47,444 nucleotides of DNA, taken from Candidatus Thorarchaeota archaeon. Its GTDB lineage: Archaea > Asgardarchaeota > Thorarchaeia > Thorarchaeales > Thorarchaeaceae. Below are positions 7,803 through 17,251 of this stretch, piece by piece. The translations under genes and the position numbers were made by a program. The notes under the pieces are model-generated. The model had not been told where the DNA came from and searched no databases. It saw only the letters and a list, made by a program, of their open reading frames with translations. The number at the start of each line of letters is the position of its first letter. The stretch's first letter is position 1. The stretch covers positions 1-47,444 of the forward strand of contig SDOA01000016.1 in assembly GCA_004524595.1 (NCBI GenBank), written 5' to 3'.

Positions 7803-8579
7803 TTACTTCCCGTATCTTCGGGAGCGGTGACCATAGGACCGCAGAGCTCGCCAGATATCAATTCGTCTCACTGCAGGCCAATATATCTGAGCAAAATACA
7901 GTTCAGAGTAGGCAGACTGCCACAGCAAGAAACCTGAGAGACGTTCCTCACCTGAAGTCCGGATTATCAAGTCAGGGTCAGGAACACCATTTGTGTAGAG
8001 GTGGCTCTCTATAACATCTTCGTTCACGTCGGAGGGCTGCATCTCACCGGATTCAATTTTCTCACCAATCGCTTTTATAGCATCAACAAGTTCTGCTCGT
8101 CCTGAATAACCAATAGCAACATTCAGAATGTGGTCAGAATACTCCTTGGTCTCCTCTTCTGCCGCTCGAATTGCTCTCTGTACATCCTCTGGGAGCAGAT
8201 CAACTCTACCTATTGCTTGGATACGAACCCGATGTTTGTGAACATCTGGATTTCCCACGACCTCTGAGAACTTCTCCTTTGCCAAAGCCATGATCTCTTC
8301 GACCTCTTCCTTTCGTCTTTGGAAGTTCTCAATTGAAAAGGTATAGAGGGTACAGACCTTTACATTTGCCTCCCAGAGAATACGTAGGACCTCCATGACC
8401 TTAGCTGCACCTTTCTTGTGACCAAACCACGGAACCTCCATACCATGTTTTCTTGCATATCGTCGGTTTCCATCCAGAATAATACCCACATGACGAGGTG
8501 CTGCATTCTTGTCTAACTGCCTGTAGAGAAAATATTCGTATAGACGATAGACAGGACCAGTAATATTCAAGGAAACCAC
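7803..8579 (-). CDS. uppS: Cis-prenyltransferase (polyprenyl diphosphate synthase)
   Basis: Condenses isopentenyl diphosphate with an allylic diphosphate in cis to build the long polyprenyl (dolichol-type) carrier used for N-glycosylation and cell-surface glycans. All five conserved regions are present: DGNRRYARKHG (Asp of the catalytic site), GHKKGA, TLYTFSIENFQR, VAIGYSGR and DLIIRTSGEERLSGFLLWQSAYSELYF-type C-terminal region with the Arg pair and Glu binding Mg. 258 residues, normal length, with an N-terminal hydrophobic or amphipathic helix. The start is GTG. It sits between the 398-residue gene and a roadblock gene on the same strand, with 60-70 base gaps. Confidence 0.94.
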   Translation of the reverse strand: MVSLNITGPVYRLYEYFLYRQLDKNAAPRHVGIILDGNRRYARKHGMEVPWFGHKKGAAKVMEVLRILWEANVKVCTLYTFSIENFQRRKEEVEEIMALAKEKFSEVVGNPDVHKHRVRIQAIGRVDLLPEDVQRAIRAAEEETKEYSDHILNVAIGYSGRAELVDAIKAIGEKIESGEMQPSDVNEDVIESHLYTNGVPDPDLIIRTSGEERLSGFLLWQSAYSELYFAQIYWPAVRRIDIWRALRSYGHRSRRYGK

Positions 8580-8643
8580 TCTCTACAATGAGAGTTATTT
8601 GGAATATACTCCATATAGAGTTGGCGTTGTGGGGCTGGTTGTA

Positions 8644-9015
8644 CTAAATCATCTGAGCGATCTTCTCAGCTGCACGTTTCATGTCTAGGAAGATGAGACC
8701 TAGTTTGGCATTAGCTGTAGTTGAAACAGTGAGACACGCATTCATCCCAGCTTGTACGACTATTAGCCAGCCATCGATACCCTTGATGTTAACCTGTTCA
8801 AGATTGCCCTTTCCTAATTCAATGGATGCCTTCTCACCAAGTGTCAACATCGCAGCGGTCATAGCTGCAACCTTTGCCTCGTCAACATCTGTTGGAAGAG
8901 CAGATACAATAGGGAGCCCTTCCACACTCACAATTGCACAGGCTTCTATCTCGGGAATACTTCCCTGTAGTTCGTTCAGAACACCTTCAAGCGTATTTTC
9001 ACGGGACTCTCCCAT
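8644..9015 (-). CDS. Roadblock/LC7 domain protein
   Basis: 123 residues, one complete roadblock fold: an N-terminal helix (LEGVLNELQGSIPEIEAC), a first strand with VSVEGLPIVSAL, the helix VDEAKVAAMTAAMLTLGEKA, strands LEQVNIKGIDGWLIVV, and a final helix. The family comprises MglB, the GTPase-activating partner of MglA, and the eukaryotic Ragulator/LAMTOR and dynein light chain 7 proteins; it acts as a dimer on small GTPases. Here no GTPase is adjacent, the nearest being at 27775. A TATA-like TGTATAGATA lies about 25-35 nt upstream of the ATG. The gap 9016-9248 holds no credible gene. Confidence 0.9.
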   Translation of the reverse strand: MGESRENTLEGVLNELQGSIPEIEACAIVSVEGLPIVSALPTDVDEAKVAAMTAAMLTLGEKASIELGKGNLEQVNIKGIDGWLIVVQAGMNACLTVSTTANAKLGLIFLDMKRAAEKIAQMI

Positions 9016-9248
9016 TTTTCTTCACCGGTCTATTATCTATACATCTCGCAGCTTTTAGGAAACCTGTGTACATTAGCACAATGCGAATACAGGAAACTTG
9101 TGTGTTATCGCTGTGTCTGCTCCATATAAGATATTCTGTAATATGTAATCTTCTCGCCACTAAATCTATGCAGGAATACGGTGAGCTAAATTGCAAAATT
9201 GATAATCAGATAACTGAAGACTGAACAATAGATATCATTTATTCTTGA

Positions 9249-12200
9249 CTAGCTCTTCCTTTCATCTATCAAATCCATTGAATTTGGGAACGTCATTGAG
9301 AAGTTTCTTAATTGTTCTCGAAAATTACTAATTCTCGTAAGCAAAGATCCCTGCCTATTCATTTTAAATGCCCAAGCAGTTATGCTTCTTTCAGGAATTT
9401 TTACGATTGGGACATAAGTAAGAGGTCTGAATTTCTGAACAAGGTCTACAATTTCTCTATGCGATTCTAATATGTCCATATCATCAACACCCAACCAATC
9501 GGAAATTGACAGTGAAGATGTAAGGCGATGATTTAGCAAACCCACTTTCTCAATGAATGTAGTTTTTTGCAAATCAGTGTCGATTTTCTCGGTGTTAAGG
9601 AATTTTATATCACGAATCAACCAACCTTTATCATCTAAGCCAACCCAGTAACGATCAAATACTTGTAGAACAGGAGTAGTAAGGTCATTCTTATCGTTTC
9701 TAAAAGCCCATTTGAGACCTTGAGAGTTGTATTGCGTTTTATCACTAACACTTTGAATTACTGTTTTATACGATAACTTCAGAGTCCTTTCCTGTGAAAC
9801 TTTTCCTCCTGGACTTTCAACCCATACCAGTAATCTTGAGTCTGCTGCTGTTTCACCTTTTCCGGATTTCTCACTATCCCCACTAGTCACAGTAAACGAA
9901 TACGGTAAAATTTTGATTGAATCTGTTTCATCCACATCCATTCTAAGATTTCTTGCGATTGTAAGTAGGTTATGTTTACCAAAAATATCAGAATATAGTT
10001 GTCCCAATGCGCCTCCTAGATGTTCGTAAGAATATGGAAACAAAGACGTGGCAAGAGTGATAGGAAATCCATCTTTGGTCATATAGGAACTTCTGGCAGT
10101 TATCGGTGTTTCTTTCGCAACCATCATGTATCTTGTTGTTTCTCTAGCAAATCTCAATATGTCAATACTCTCTAGTAGTTTTTGTGAATCGCATTGAAAA
10201 ACATCAGACAGAGATTCTAGTGCACAAACAGCAAAATTACTCCAATCCCTATTATTTCTGTAATCACAGATTGTATCCCACTGTGGATGGTCTTCCAATA
10301 GACTGTCAATATCCCAAAGCAAGTCAGGATTCAATAGAGACTTGCCTTTTCCAAATCCCTTCATTGCTATTAAGAGAGGCACTTGGCGTGTTACCTCCCC
10401 ATTCTCTACATATTGAAGTGGAACAAAAGGAATCATAGTTCCTTTGTAGTTGTTTCGAGGTATTTTCTCATCAATCATGAGATGGAAAATCTTACCTCTC
10501 TCTATGAGATCAAGTAACCTTATTGTCCTGACTCCTTCAATAGTTGAATCACGTGCTAATTTCTCCCCACCCATTCCACCCCATTTATTTGGTGGTGGCT
10601 CATGCTTACGATAGTGCTTATGAATACCAAGAGAGATTTCTGCTGCACCTTGAAGTGTTTCAACTATTGCCCATGTGATATGAAGTTTTTTTGAGATGTG
10701 TGATTTGATAGGTTTTGAACGTATAAGAATCTCATCAGATGACATCCCAAGGAGCTTGAGAATCTCATCCTTCATAACAGATATTGAATGCTCTTGATAT
10801 AGTTGAAACATCTTGTGAGCAAAATTAGATTTGGAATTAGTGTTCTCATCAGTATTGAATGATGCACGCCACACGTTATATGCGTCTGCAAAAACAGTAT
10901 TATCTGATTCAGGTATCTCTTTGTTCCAAATATCAGCTAAATCAATTTCAATAGAAGTATCTACTCCACTCTCAATTATCTTGTATCCCAGCATCCCTTC
11001 ATCCATATGTTTCACTATTTCTAATCTTGCCGCAATATACATTTGTTGTAACAAAGAGGGTGGACATCTCTCAGCCCATTCGCTCACAGAAGGATCCAAT
11101 GATATACTCGTCCAATATGCAGAACCCTTGTCAACGGGAATACTCATCAATGTCCCTTTTTTGAAAGGTCCTTCACCAAATAGTGAATTTGACACACGAA
11201 CTTCAAATTCAGAATCTCCGTGGAGCAATGGAAGGATGGTTCGGGTCATATCAGCAGATGTAATTCCTGCTGCATATGAAGGAATTAAAAACAGTCCCAA
11301 AATTTGCGCAGCTTGCAAGAAATCAGGATTCCATGGCATATCTCTATCTTGAGATTTGGTTGCATCAATACTCCAAATTTCTGTTCCAGAAGAATTGGAA
11401 AAGTGTTTTGAATATTGATTTAGAGTGCCATATTTGAGTAAATATTGATACGCATTCTTGAGATTGTAATCATCATACTTCTCAAAGAAACCTGATAGGA
11501 ATTTCCACATTCCATCGCTCAGAATATATGATTCCTGAACCTGCATGGTTAGTAGTTCTGTATCTACAAGAATATCAAAAAGGGCAGGTCGTCCGATATG
11601 ATCACTAGTGAAAGATAATGTATTGCGTGTATCTTCAGCATTAGGACCAAACCTAGCATCAATGGGAATGACTTCTCCCTTTTCTCCAATGTGCCATGCA
11701 AGAGGATTGATTCCTAGCCCTACCATAATTAGAACCCTATTGTTCTCATTTTCACCTTGAATAATATCTCCAAAGACTTTTGCTACAAGATTCTGAAAAG
11801 CACTTCGAGTCTGTTCGAACAACATATCTCTCTCATGAGTTGCCAAATTCAATGAAGAATCTACAGTTTCTAGAACAGCGGTAACAAGTGAATCAAATCC
11901 ACCTTCTGGCCCAAAAGAAACAATTGATTTGTTTCGACTTCGCTCTCTATCAAGTGCTAGTAAAGATGATTTCGTCAACCTGATTTTCTCTTCTATTGAA
12001 ATTTCCTTTTCTAAAGAAAGAATGGAATCTACACCACTTGAATCCTGAAGACTATTCTCAAAGGTGCCTATGATTTTACTTAATGGATCTGATATATCAC
12101 CTTGAGAAACCAACCATAATTGTGAAATGAATTTACTGAACAGATCAGGAACTGCATATTTCACTTCTCGTCCAGGAAGTCTATCTTGACCATCTAGTTT

Positions 12201-12614
12201 TACGCCAGAACTTCCGTATCTAAGTATACCATCCAGAATTATAGTTGCGGAAAGGGCAGAAATCATAGATAAATAGTTGTCAATCTCTTGAGAAATCAAT
12301 TCACTTTGTGATTCTTTTATTTCATCTGTGTCTTTATTACGTTCGTTAGCTCTTTCAAAATACTCAGTATTATACTTGCGTATAATTTCATCTCGGTTTT
12401 CATCAAGTAGTTTCTCATCGGTCTTGGATTTTTCAGTTTCCGAATCATTCAGAAAGGTTCCTGAATACTCGGTATTGTACCCACAAATGAGCTCATCTCG
12501 TTCCTCAATGCTCAGAGGGCGTGTCTTGTAATCTTTAATCTTAGTTTCTTCAAGTTCAGTCTTCTCAGGTGAGATCTCCTCATCATCTTCGCGAAAATCT
12601 ATACCTTCATTCAC
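9249..12614 (-). CDS. Large soluble partner of the HerA-like ATPase, unknown function
   Basis: 1121 residues, no signal peptide or membrane helix, no family recognised. The first 105 residues are acidic and probably disordered and contain a duplicated motif, RDELICGYNTEY (39-50) and RDEIIRKYNTEY (74-85). The rest looks globular alpha/beta, with IILDG (about 125-129), an acidic-helical stretch near 200-290, IMVGLGINPLAW (about 296-307), YILSDGMW (363-370) and a late LFPYSYEHLGGALG block. The DG...DG...Y...H order vaguely recalls NurA, the nuclease partner of HerA, but this is weak. It starts at a GTG inside the last codons of the ATPase gene (8-base overlap, GAGGTG 8 nt before), so the two proteins are made together. 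It appears more AT-rich than its neighbours. Confidence 0.8.
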   Translation of the reverse strand: MNEGIDFREDDEEISPEKTELEETKIKDYKTRPLSIEERDELICGYNTEYSGTFLNDSETEKSKTDEKLLDENRDEIIRKYNTEYFERANERNKDTDEIKESQSELISQEIDNYLSMISALSATIILDGILRYGSSGVKLDGQDRLPGREVKYAVPDLFSKFISQLWLVSQGDISDPLSKIIGTFENSLQDSSGVDSILSLEKEISIEEKIRLTKSSLLALDRERSRNKSIVSFGPEGGFDSLVTAVLETVDSSLNLATHERDMLFEQTRSAFQNLVAKVFGDIIQGENENNRVLIMVGLGINPLAWHIGEKGEVIPIDARFGPNAEDTRNTLSFTSDHIGRPALFDILVDTELLTMQVQESYILSDGMWKFLSGFFEKYDDYNLKNAYQYLLKYGTLNQYSKHFSNSSGTEIWSIDATKSQDRDMPWNPDFLQAAQILGLFLIPSYAAGITSADMTRTILPLLHGDSEFEVRVSNSLFGEGPFKKGTLMSIPVDKGSAYWTSISLDPSVSEWAERCPPSLLQQMYIAARLEIVKHMDEGMLGYKIIESGVDTSIEIDLADIWNKEIPESDNTVFADAYNVWRASFNTDENTNSKSNFAHKMFQLYQEHSISVMKDEILKLLGMSSDEILIRSKPIKSHISKKLHITWAIVETLQGAAEISLGIHKHYRKHEPPPNKWGGMGGEKLARDSTIEGVRTIRLLDLIERGKIFHLMIDEKIPRNNYKGTMIPFVPLQYVENGEVTRQVPLLIAMKGFGKGKSLLNPDLLWDIDSLLEDHPQWDTICDYRNNRDWSNFAVCALESLSDVFQCDSQKLLESIDILRFARETTRYMMVAKETPITARSSYMTKDGFPITLATSLFPYSYEHLGGALGQLYSDIFGKHNLLTIARNLRMDVDETDSIKILPYSFTVTSGDSEKSGKGETAADSRLLVWVESPGGKVSQERTLKLSYKTVIQSVSDKTQYNSQGLKWAFRNDKNDLTTPVLQVFDRYWVGLDDKGWLIRDIKFLNTEKIDTDLQKTTFIEKVGLLNHRLTSSLSISDWLGVDDMDILESHREIVDLVQKFRPLTYVPIVKIPERSITAWAFKMNRQGSLLTRISNFREQLRNFSMTFPNSMDLIDERKS

Positions 12615-15384
12615 TGCTCCTCACCTCTGCAAGATGCTCAATTAGTAAGTTGCAATAATAGGAAGCCTCTGTAGAATCAGGAACCAACTTCTGCACAAGC
12701 CCCATGACATAGGCATCTGCGTATTCCTGTCCCTGAGTAAGACATCTTTTGTAAGCCTCCCTGAAGTCTGGTGATTCTGCTAGAAAGAGAAGGTTGTTAA
12801 GAAATACAGGGCTTGGCTCCCAATGTTTGATGAACGGGAGGTCCTGATTACGTAGATGAGGATTTACCATGAAAAACGGTGCCATCATGTCCGCTATCTG
12901 CTTATCAGAGACGGGTTTGCTCAGCGCTCTTCTTTGAAAATTAGTGACTCGAACATTCACAGCCTGACCTGTAAACCCTTGATGGATGACTGCCTCTCCG
13001 CAGTTCATAAGACCAACATGCAGAAGTTGTTCGTCATTCAGATTTGCCTGTCCGCCAACCAAAAGTCTCTCACGTGCATCCTTGAGTGAGTGAATGATTG
13101 TGATACCTGGAAGTTTGACTGCGGCGTCAGCCAGACTTCCCGGTAACTGGTCAATTAGCATGACTCCCAGACCAAGACCACGTGCCTCTCTCAGGAGTTG
13201 AACAATAGTGTCGATTGCCTGCTGCTGGGAAGAATGACCCTCATTTAGTCCATATCCATTCACTCGTTTCAGGACATGATGAGCCTCTTCTAAGACTAAC
13301 AGGTGATCTAGTTCTTGTTTGGAGGATGATTCCTGAGCCTCAAGATACTCGGTGACTGCTACCATGATTAGGCTTGTCACCAGTGCTCTGTGGGTATCAG
13401 GAAGATGGCGAAGTTCCAATAACGTTGGATAATGCAATAGCTCTGGTACAGATAACCCCTGTCTGGTGTTGAACATGACCGAGAGGATTGGATCATCCAA
13501 AAGTGATTCAAACCTGGCAGTGAGAGCTCCCACGAAGTCCTGTTTCAAGCGGTCACCATATCGCAATTCGTTCGCAACTTCCTCCATAGCAGAGTAGAGG
13601 TCATTCAAGAGAATTGGGCTTCCTCTCTTGTTCGTGAGGAGATCCCAGCCTGCATTAGTATAGGCTCGTCTGAATATCTTCGATATGTGCTCAGTGAGAA
13701 TACCCTCTGTTGGCCAGTGTGCAATGAAACACAGAGTGATGTTATTGATATGAGTCTGAACAGGCACTCCCGGTGGCACATCAAAGAAATTGTACCTGAA
13801 GGGTGATGTGAGATCATCACCAGCAGTGAATATCCGTAATTCCGGAACAACTGCTGCAAGCAGTCTCCATTCAGTCTTGGCAGGGACAATGGCAAGAAAA
13901 GGAATTCCGTGTTGATGGATCTGACGGACAATCTCCAGACCTGTATTGGTCTTCCCACTTCCAGGATTTCCATAGACACCGACATGAAGACAAAAGGCAT
14001 CAATAGGAATACTGTACTCCTGAGCAGTTATTCTTCCTCTGTCAACGACATGACCAAGAACTATCGAATCAGTGTGTGAAGTCTGAAAAGGGATGGCGAA
14101 AGCAGGTGGAATAACACGATTCTGTACACCTGGTAGAATATGGGATATCTGTAAGAGTCCAGTGACCCGTGCACCACTGATCGAGTTCGCTCTTCCAATA
14201 TAGTCACGGAGAAGGGCTTTTGGCCACTCATTTCGTAGACGATTGGCTACCATAATAGATGCCTTTACTCCTCCCCATACCCCGTTGATAGCAGCCTCTA
14301 CTCGTCTAAGGTCAGACTCTACATTCTCAGCTGACTCTCCACGGATTAAGACCACTATCCCTGTCCGGAAAGCACCAGTCTCTTCACATGCCTCGACCTC
14401 AGCTATCTGCTTGTAGGTCTCCCGAAGTTTATGGTCCTCAACTCGATAGGGAAGTTTCACCTGTTGTTTAGTATCCTCTTGACTATCATTTCTGAATTTG
14501 TTTAGCTTCGGAACGGGACCTGAAGCAAGAGAAAAGAGGGCATGCCCAGAGATTCGTTCTCTGAGAAATTGTTGAAGTATCTCACTCCAACTACTTGACA
14601 GGTTATCTGGTAATGTCTCGATGGAGACTCCGCCTAGATAGCCATGCTCAGATTGAACCACACGTGGAATAGAAGTCCTTCTGAGCAAGCCATAGTCCAG
14701 TTCGTGATAGGTACAAGACAGGTCATCGGAAGTAATTACTTCATAGTCATACTCGACACGATCTAACCATGTTGTGGCAATCTGAATTGATTGATTGGTC
14801 TTTGCCACTGCACGCTTTACGTCCTTATCATGAACAACAACAAAGAGACGAAGATCAGCTAGACTATGCTCACACTTTGCCTCAAGAGTGTACGTGACAG
14901 AGGAATTCTTACTGTCTTTCCACAGAGGATAGAGCCACTTTAATTCATCATTCTCTCTGTCTTTATTCACTCGACTCTCATTCTGTAGCGGAACACCCTT
15001 GATTCGGATTGCTGCAAGAACAACATGACCCTTGCCATATCTAAGGCATAAGACGTGATTGGAGAGCGTTCCTGAATTCTCGGGAATCTCAACTACTTGA
15101 GGTCTGCTATGCTTATCCTCGCTTGATGGTCGGAAAGCCTCGATGACCATCATTGGCGTAGTTATACCAAGCATAAGCAGTGTCAGTTCTAATGATTCTA
15201 TACCAAGGAGTAACTCCGCCCCATAGAACACAGCGATTCCTATGAAGCAGGTGATCTCCGTGGCAAAACGATTACCACTGGAAGACAGACCAAGATGAAT
15301 CATGGTCATAGTCAAGATACTGACCCCAAAGACAATCAAGATAGGAATTATCAAAGACAGTACGGATATTGGATCAAACGACAA
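12607..15384 (-). CDS. Membrane-anchored HerA/VirB4-class ATPase
   Basis: Hexameric RecA-fold motor of the HerA/FtsK/VirB4 clade; relatives pump DNA or protein through a pore. Residue numbers follow the longest frame, which begins at TTG 15411. The N-terminus has two or three transmembrane helices (about 14-40, 52-70, 74-92), then a roughly 350-residue region with beta-rich and helical parts, then the motor: Walker A GNPGSGKT (481-488), Walker B LLVLEEAHH (704-712), a REARGLGLGVMLIDQ segment with arginines and the sensor glutamine (741-755). The membrane helices separate it from soluble HerA and resemble VirB4/CedB. A GGGAGGTG site 8 nt before TTG 15384 favours that start. It overlaps both neighbours in the operon. 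Confidence 0.88.
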   Translation of the reverse strand: MSFDPISVLSLIIPILIVFGVSILTMTMIHLGLSSSGNRFATEITCFIGIAVFYGAELLLGIESLELTLLMLGITTPMMVIEAFRPSSEDKHSRPQVVEIPENSGTLSNHVLCLRYGKGHVVLAAIRIKGVPLQNESRVNKDRENDELKWLYPLWKDSKNSSVTYTLEAKCEHSLADLRLFVVVHDKDVKRAVAKTNQSIQIATTWLDRVEYDYEVITSDDLSCTYHELDYGLLRRTSIPRVVQSEHGYLGGVSIETLPDNLSSSWSEILQQFLRERISGHALFSLASGPVPKLNKFRNDSQEDTKQQVKLPYRVEDHKLRETYKQIAEVEACEETGAFRTGIVVLIRGESAENVESDLRRVEAAINGVWGGVKASIMVANRLRNEWPKALLRDYIGRANSISGARVTGLLQISHILPGVQNRVIPPAFAIPFQTSHTDSIVLGHVVDRGRITAQEYSIPIDAFCLHVGVYGNPGSGKTNTGLEIVRQIHQHGIPFLAIVPAKTEWRLLAAVVPELRIFTAGDDLTSPFRYNFFDVPPGVPVQTHINNITLCFIAHWPTEGILTEHISKIFRRAYTNAGWDLLTNKRGSPILLNDLYSAMEEVANELRYGDRLKQDFVGALTARFESLLDDPILSVMFNTRQGLSVPELLHYPTLLELRHLPDTHRALVTSLIMVAVTEYLEAQESSSKQELDHLLVLEEAHHVLKRVNGYGLNEGHSSQQQAIDTIVQLLREARGLGLGVMLIDQLPGSLADAAVKLPGITIIHSLKDARERLLVGGQANLNDEQLLHVGLMNCGEAVIHQGFTGQAVNVRVTNFQRRALSKPVSDKQIADMMAPFFMVNPHLRNQDLPFIKHWEPSPVFLNNLLFLAESPDFREAYKRCLTQGQEYADAYVMGLVQKLVPDSTEASYYCNLLIEHLAEVRSSE

Positions 15385-16189
15385 TAGATAGACACCTCCC
15401 AAAAAGATCAAGCACGGTTGTTAGAAACACAAGCGAGAAGCAGATATTCACCACAGGAAACACAGCCAGAAGCAATACACCAAAGATTGCTCCGTATGTG
15501 CCGTGTTGTCGTGAATTCTCCATGAGATGACGTAGTATCTCAATACCACCAATGCTACTACCAGTCACTCCAATCGTATAGAGGAGTATTGTGACAGAGA
15601 GATCCATGTACAATCCACTGAATCCAATCGGTATCGGAATCGGTGTTGTTGTTCCCAGAACCTCAATAGGTATGATGTAAAATATAGGCAGAATAAAGAG
15701 CTGTGGCATTACTGTGTGAAAATATTCATGGACAAGAAGAATGAGCCCAACAGATAGTAGACTCCAGAAGTAACCTCGAAAGAGTGCCTTTACCAGGTTA
15801 TCGCGGTTGCTTCCTAGCTGAGTAATAATGCTTCGAATCATATTCATGCCGCTGATCATTATAATGATGTATACAGTGATGAACAGGCATGGAATTGCTG
15901 TTGGAATATTCCAGACTGTCCCAGCAGATATGATTCCATAGACAACAAGGAGAGGCCAACCACGCTCAAGAATCAACCAACTCCCTGCGAATAGGGCAAT
16001 AGACTTGAATGGAAAATCAAGACCTCCAAAGACCTGATTTATCCATCCCTTGAAGGAGGCGTTTGACCTATCCCAGTTTGTCTCCCTTGGATTCATTCCC
16101 TTGTAGTATGGTGCAGCCTTGTCTGCATAATAGCGTTCAAGACGTTTCATCCGTGAAGTGCTATGGGTATCATCACTACTATCTTCCAT
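15374..16189 (-). CDS. Polytopic membrane protein with an intramembrane HEYFH motif
   Basis: 271 residues: a charged cytoplasmic N-terminus of about 58 residues, then about seven hydrophobic segments (near 60-77, 79-95, 96-118, 140-165, 165-185, 196-213 and 232-260). HEYFH (154-158) within a hydrophobic helix has the HExxH form of zinc peptidases such as M50 site-2 proteases, but the second M50 motif (an NxxPxxxLDG-type site) is not evident, so protease activity is unproven. Position next to a VirB4-like ATPase also suits a VirB6/CedA-type channel component. It lies 2 bases after the upstream gene and overlaps the ATPase gene. Confidence 0.8.
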   Translation of the reverse strand: MEDSSDDTHSTSRMKRLERYYADKAAPYYKGMNPRETNWDRSNASFKGWINQVFGGLDFPFKSIALFAGSWLILERGWPLLVVYGIISAGTVWNIPTAIPCLFITVYIIIMISGMNMIRSIITQLGSNRDNLVKALFRGYFWSLLSVGLILLVHEYFHTVMPQLFILPIFYIIPIEVLGTTTPIPIPIGFSGLYMDLSVTILLYTIGVTGSSIGGIEILRHLMENSRQHGTYGAIFGVLLLAVFPVVNICFSLVFLTTVLDLFGRCLSIVV

Positions 16190-16191
16190 TT

Positions 16192-16854
16192 TTATCCCTC
16201 AAACAAGGCTAAGCCCTCAAGAAGCCAGAAAGTTAGACCAATGGTCAATATCGGAAGCAATACAGCAAGTATCCGTCCATACACCCCTTTGGATGATGCA
16301 TCCAGTTCCAGATGAGCCTGTAAGTCCGATAGTGCATCAGGAATAAGGAGAAAGAAGGGTAATAGACTACATAGAGCAAGGATTATTCCGAAGGACTTTG
16401 GAACTTCAAAGCCCATCGTTGATACATTGGCGTGAACGCCTACAAGACGAACATAGTAATCTGGACTGGACACCTTAAGCTTGGCATGTTCCTCTCCAAG
16501 AAGAATAGTCTCAAGCCCTGCATACTTGATATGGCATAATGATATTGAACCAGTTTTTACACGGTATGTACTACCAAATGAGTCATACTGACTACTGAAT
16601 GGTTCTTCAACCATCAATCTATCACTTATCTCAGAGTCATGGTTGAAACTGAAGACGATAGTATAGCAAGTGTTGTTATCAAGTTGCTCCAGCTCCAATT
16701 CATAGAGTTGTCCAGGTTTGGCGAAGATTATGTAAGGATTGGTATCATCCTGCTCTTGGGCAGTACATACCATACTATTACCTGTAAGAAGAACCAGTGA
16801 GAAGGTACATAGTATCAAAAAAGAAAACAAGGAATGATGGGCAGTAATACGCAT
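16192..16854 (-). CDS. Exported protein with two C-terminal membrane helices
   Basis: 220 residues. A signal peptide (about 1-32) is followed by an external, probably beta-sandwich domain of about 115 residues (35-148) and two transmembrane helices (about 152-172 and 193-216) separated by a short charged cytoplasmic loop. No family recognised. The design, an external beta domain tethered next to a polytopic protein and a motor ATPase, suits an outward-facing receptor or pore subunit of a secretion-like machine. An AGGTGA site lies about 8 nt before the ATG. Gap of 23 bases to the upstream gene and 2 to the downstream one. Confidence 0.78.
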   Translation of the reverse strand: MRITAHHSLFSFLILCTFSLVLLTGNSMVCTAQEQDDTNPYIIFAKPGQLYELELEQLDNNTCYTIVFSFNHDSEISDRLMVEEPFSSQYDSFGSTYRVKTGSISLCHIKYAGLETILLGEEHAKLKVSSPDYYVRLVGVHANVSTMGFEVPKSFGIILALCSLLPFFLLIPDALSDLQAHLELDASSKGVYGRILAVLLPILTIGLTFWLLEGLALFEG

Positions 16855-16877
16855 CTTGAGATGTCACCTCATGTGTC

Positions 16878-17192
16878 TTAGAATAGATCTGTAACAACAC
16901 CAGTGAAGAGACAGAATGATAGATAGCACACACAGATCAGAATTAAGGGCAGAAAGACCTGTAGAATAGCAGAGTATATTCTGTACTTCAGTCCGCTAAA
17001 GTACTGAGTCTGACTAAGTTCCATATCAATGGCATCGACCAGGTTCTTTGCCCGTGGAGGAACAAGAACGATCACCTCGTACATCAACCAGATCTGCATT
17101 GCATTTATTCCGAGACCCAAGATGAGTCCCACCATTCCTTGAGTTAGGATCTCTGCAGGAGCAAGTAGGAATTTTACGATATCAAACGACAT
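16878..17192 (-). CDS. Small two-helix membrane protein, first gene of the HerA operon
   Basis: 104 residues with two long hydrophobic stretches (about 8-46, perhaps two helices, and 72-100) joined by a charged 25-residue loop. No signal-peptidase site is evident. Small proteins with two hydrophobic helices next to a VirB4-class ATPase are often the VirB2/CedA1-type pilin or pore subunit; the sequence itself gives no family match, so this is inference from context. It is the promoter-proximal gene, divergent from the winged-helix regulator at 17355, and shares the inverted-repeat control region at 17252-17283. Confidence 0.7.
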   Translation of the reverse strand: MSFDIVKFLLAPAEILTQGMVGLILGLGINAMQIWLMYEVIVLVPPRAKNLVDAIDMELSQTQYFSGLKYRIYSAILQVFLPLILICVCYLSFCLFTGVVTDLF

Positions 17193-17251
17193 TTTATATC
17201 ACGAGTAAGAACTTGCATTTAGTTTACTTAATCATTAGCCTAAGCATTTTG

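Noticed and set aside
8681..9224. Plus-strand frames antisense to the roadblock gene and in the gap after it
   Set aside because: They overlap a well-supported roadblock gene or have weak starts and biased composition.
16158..16346. Plus-strand frame antisense to the HerA operon
   Set aside because: Shadow of two well-supported membrane-protein genes.
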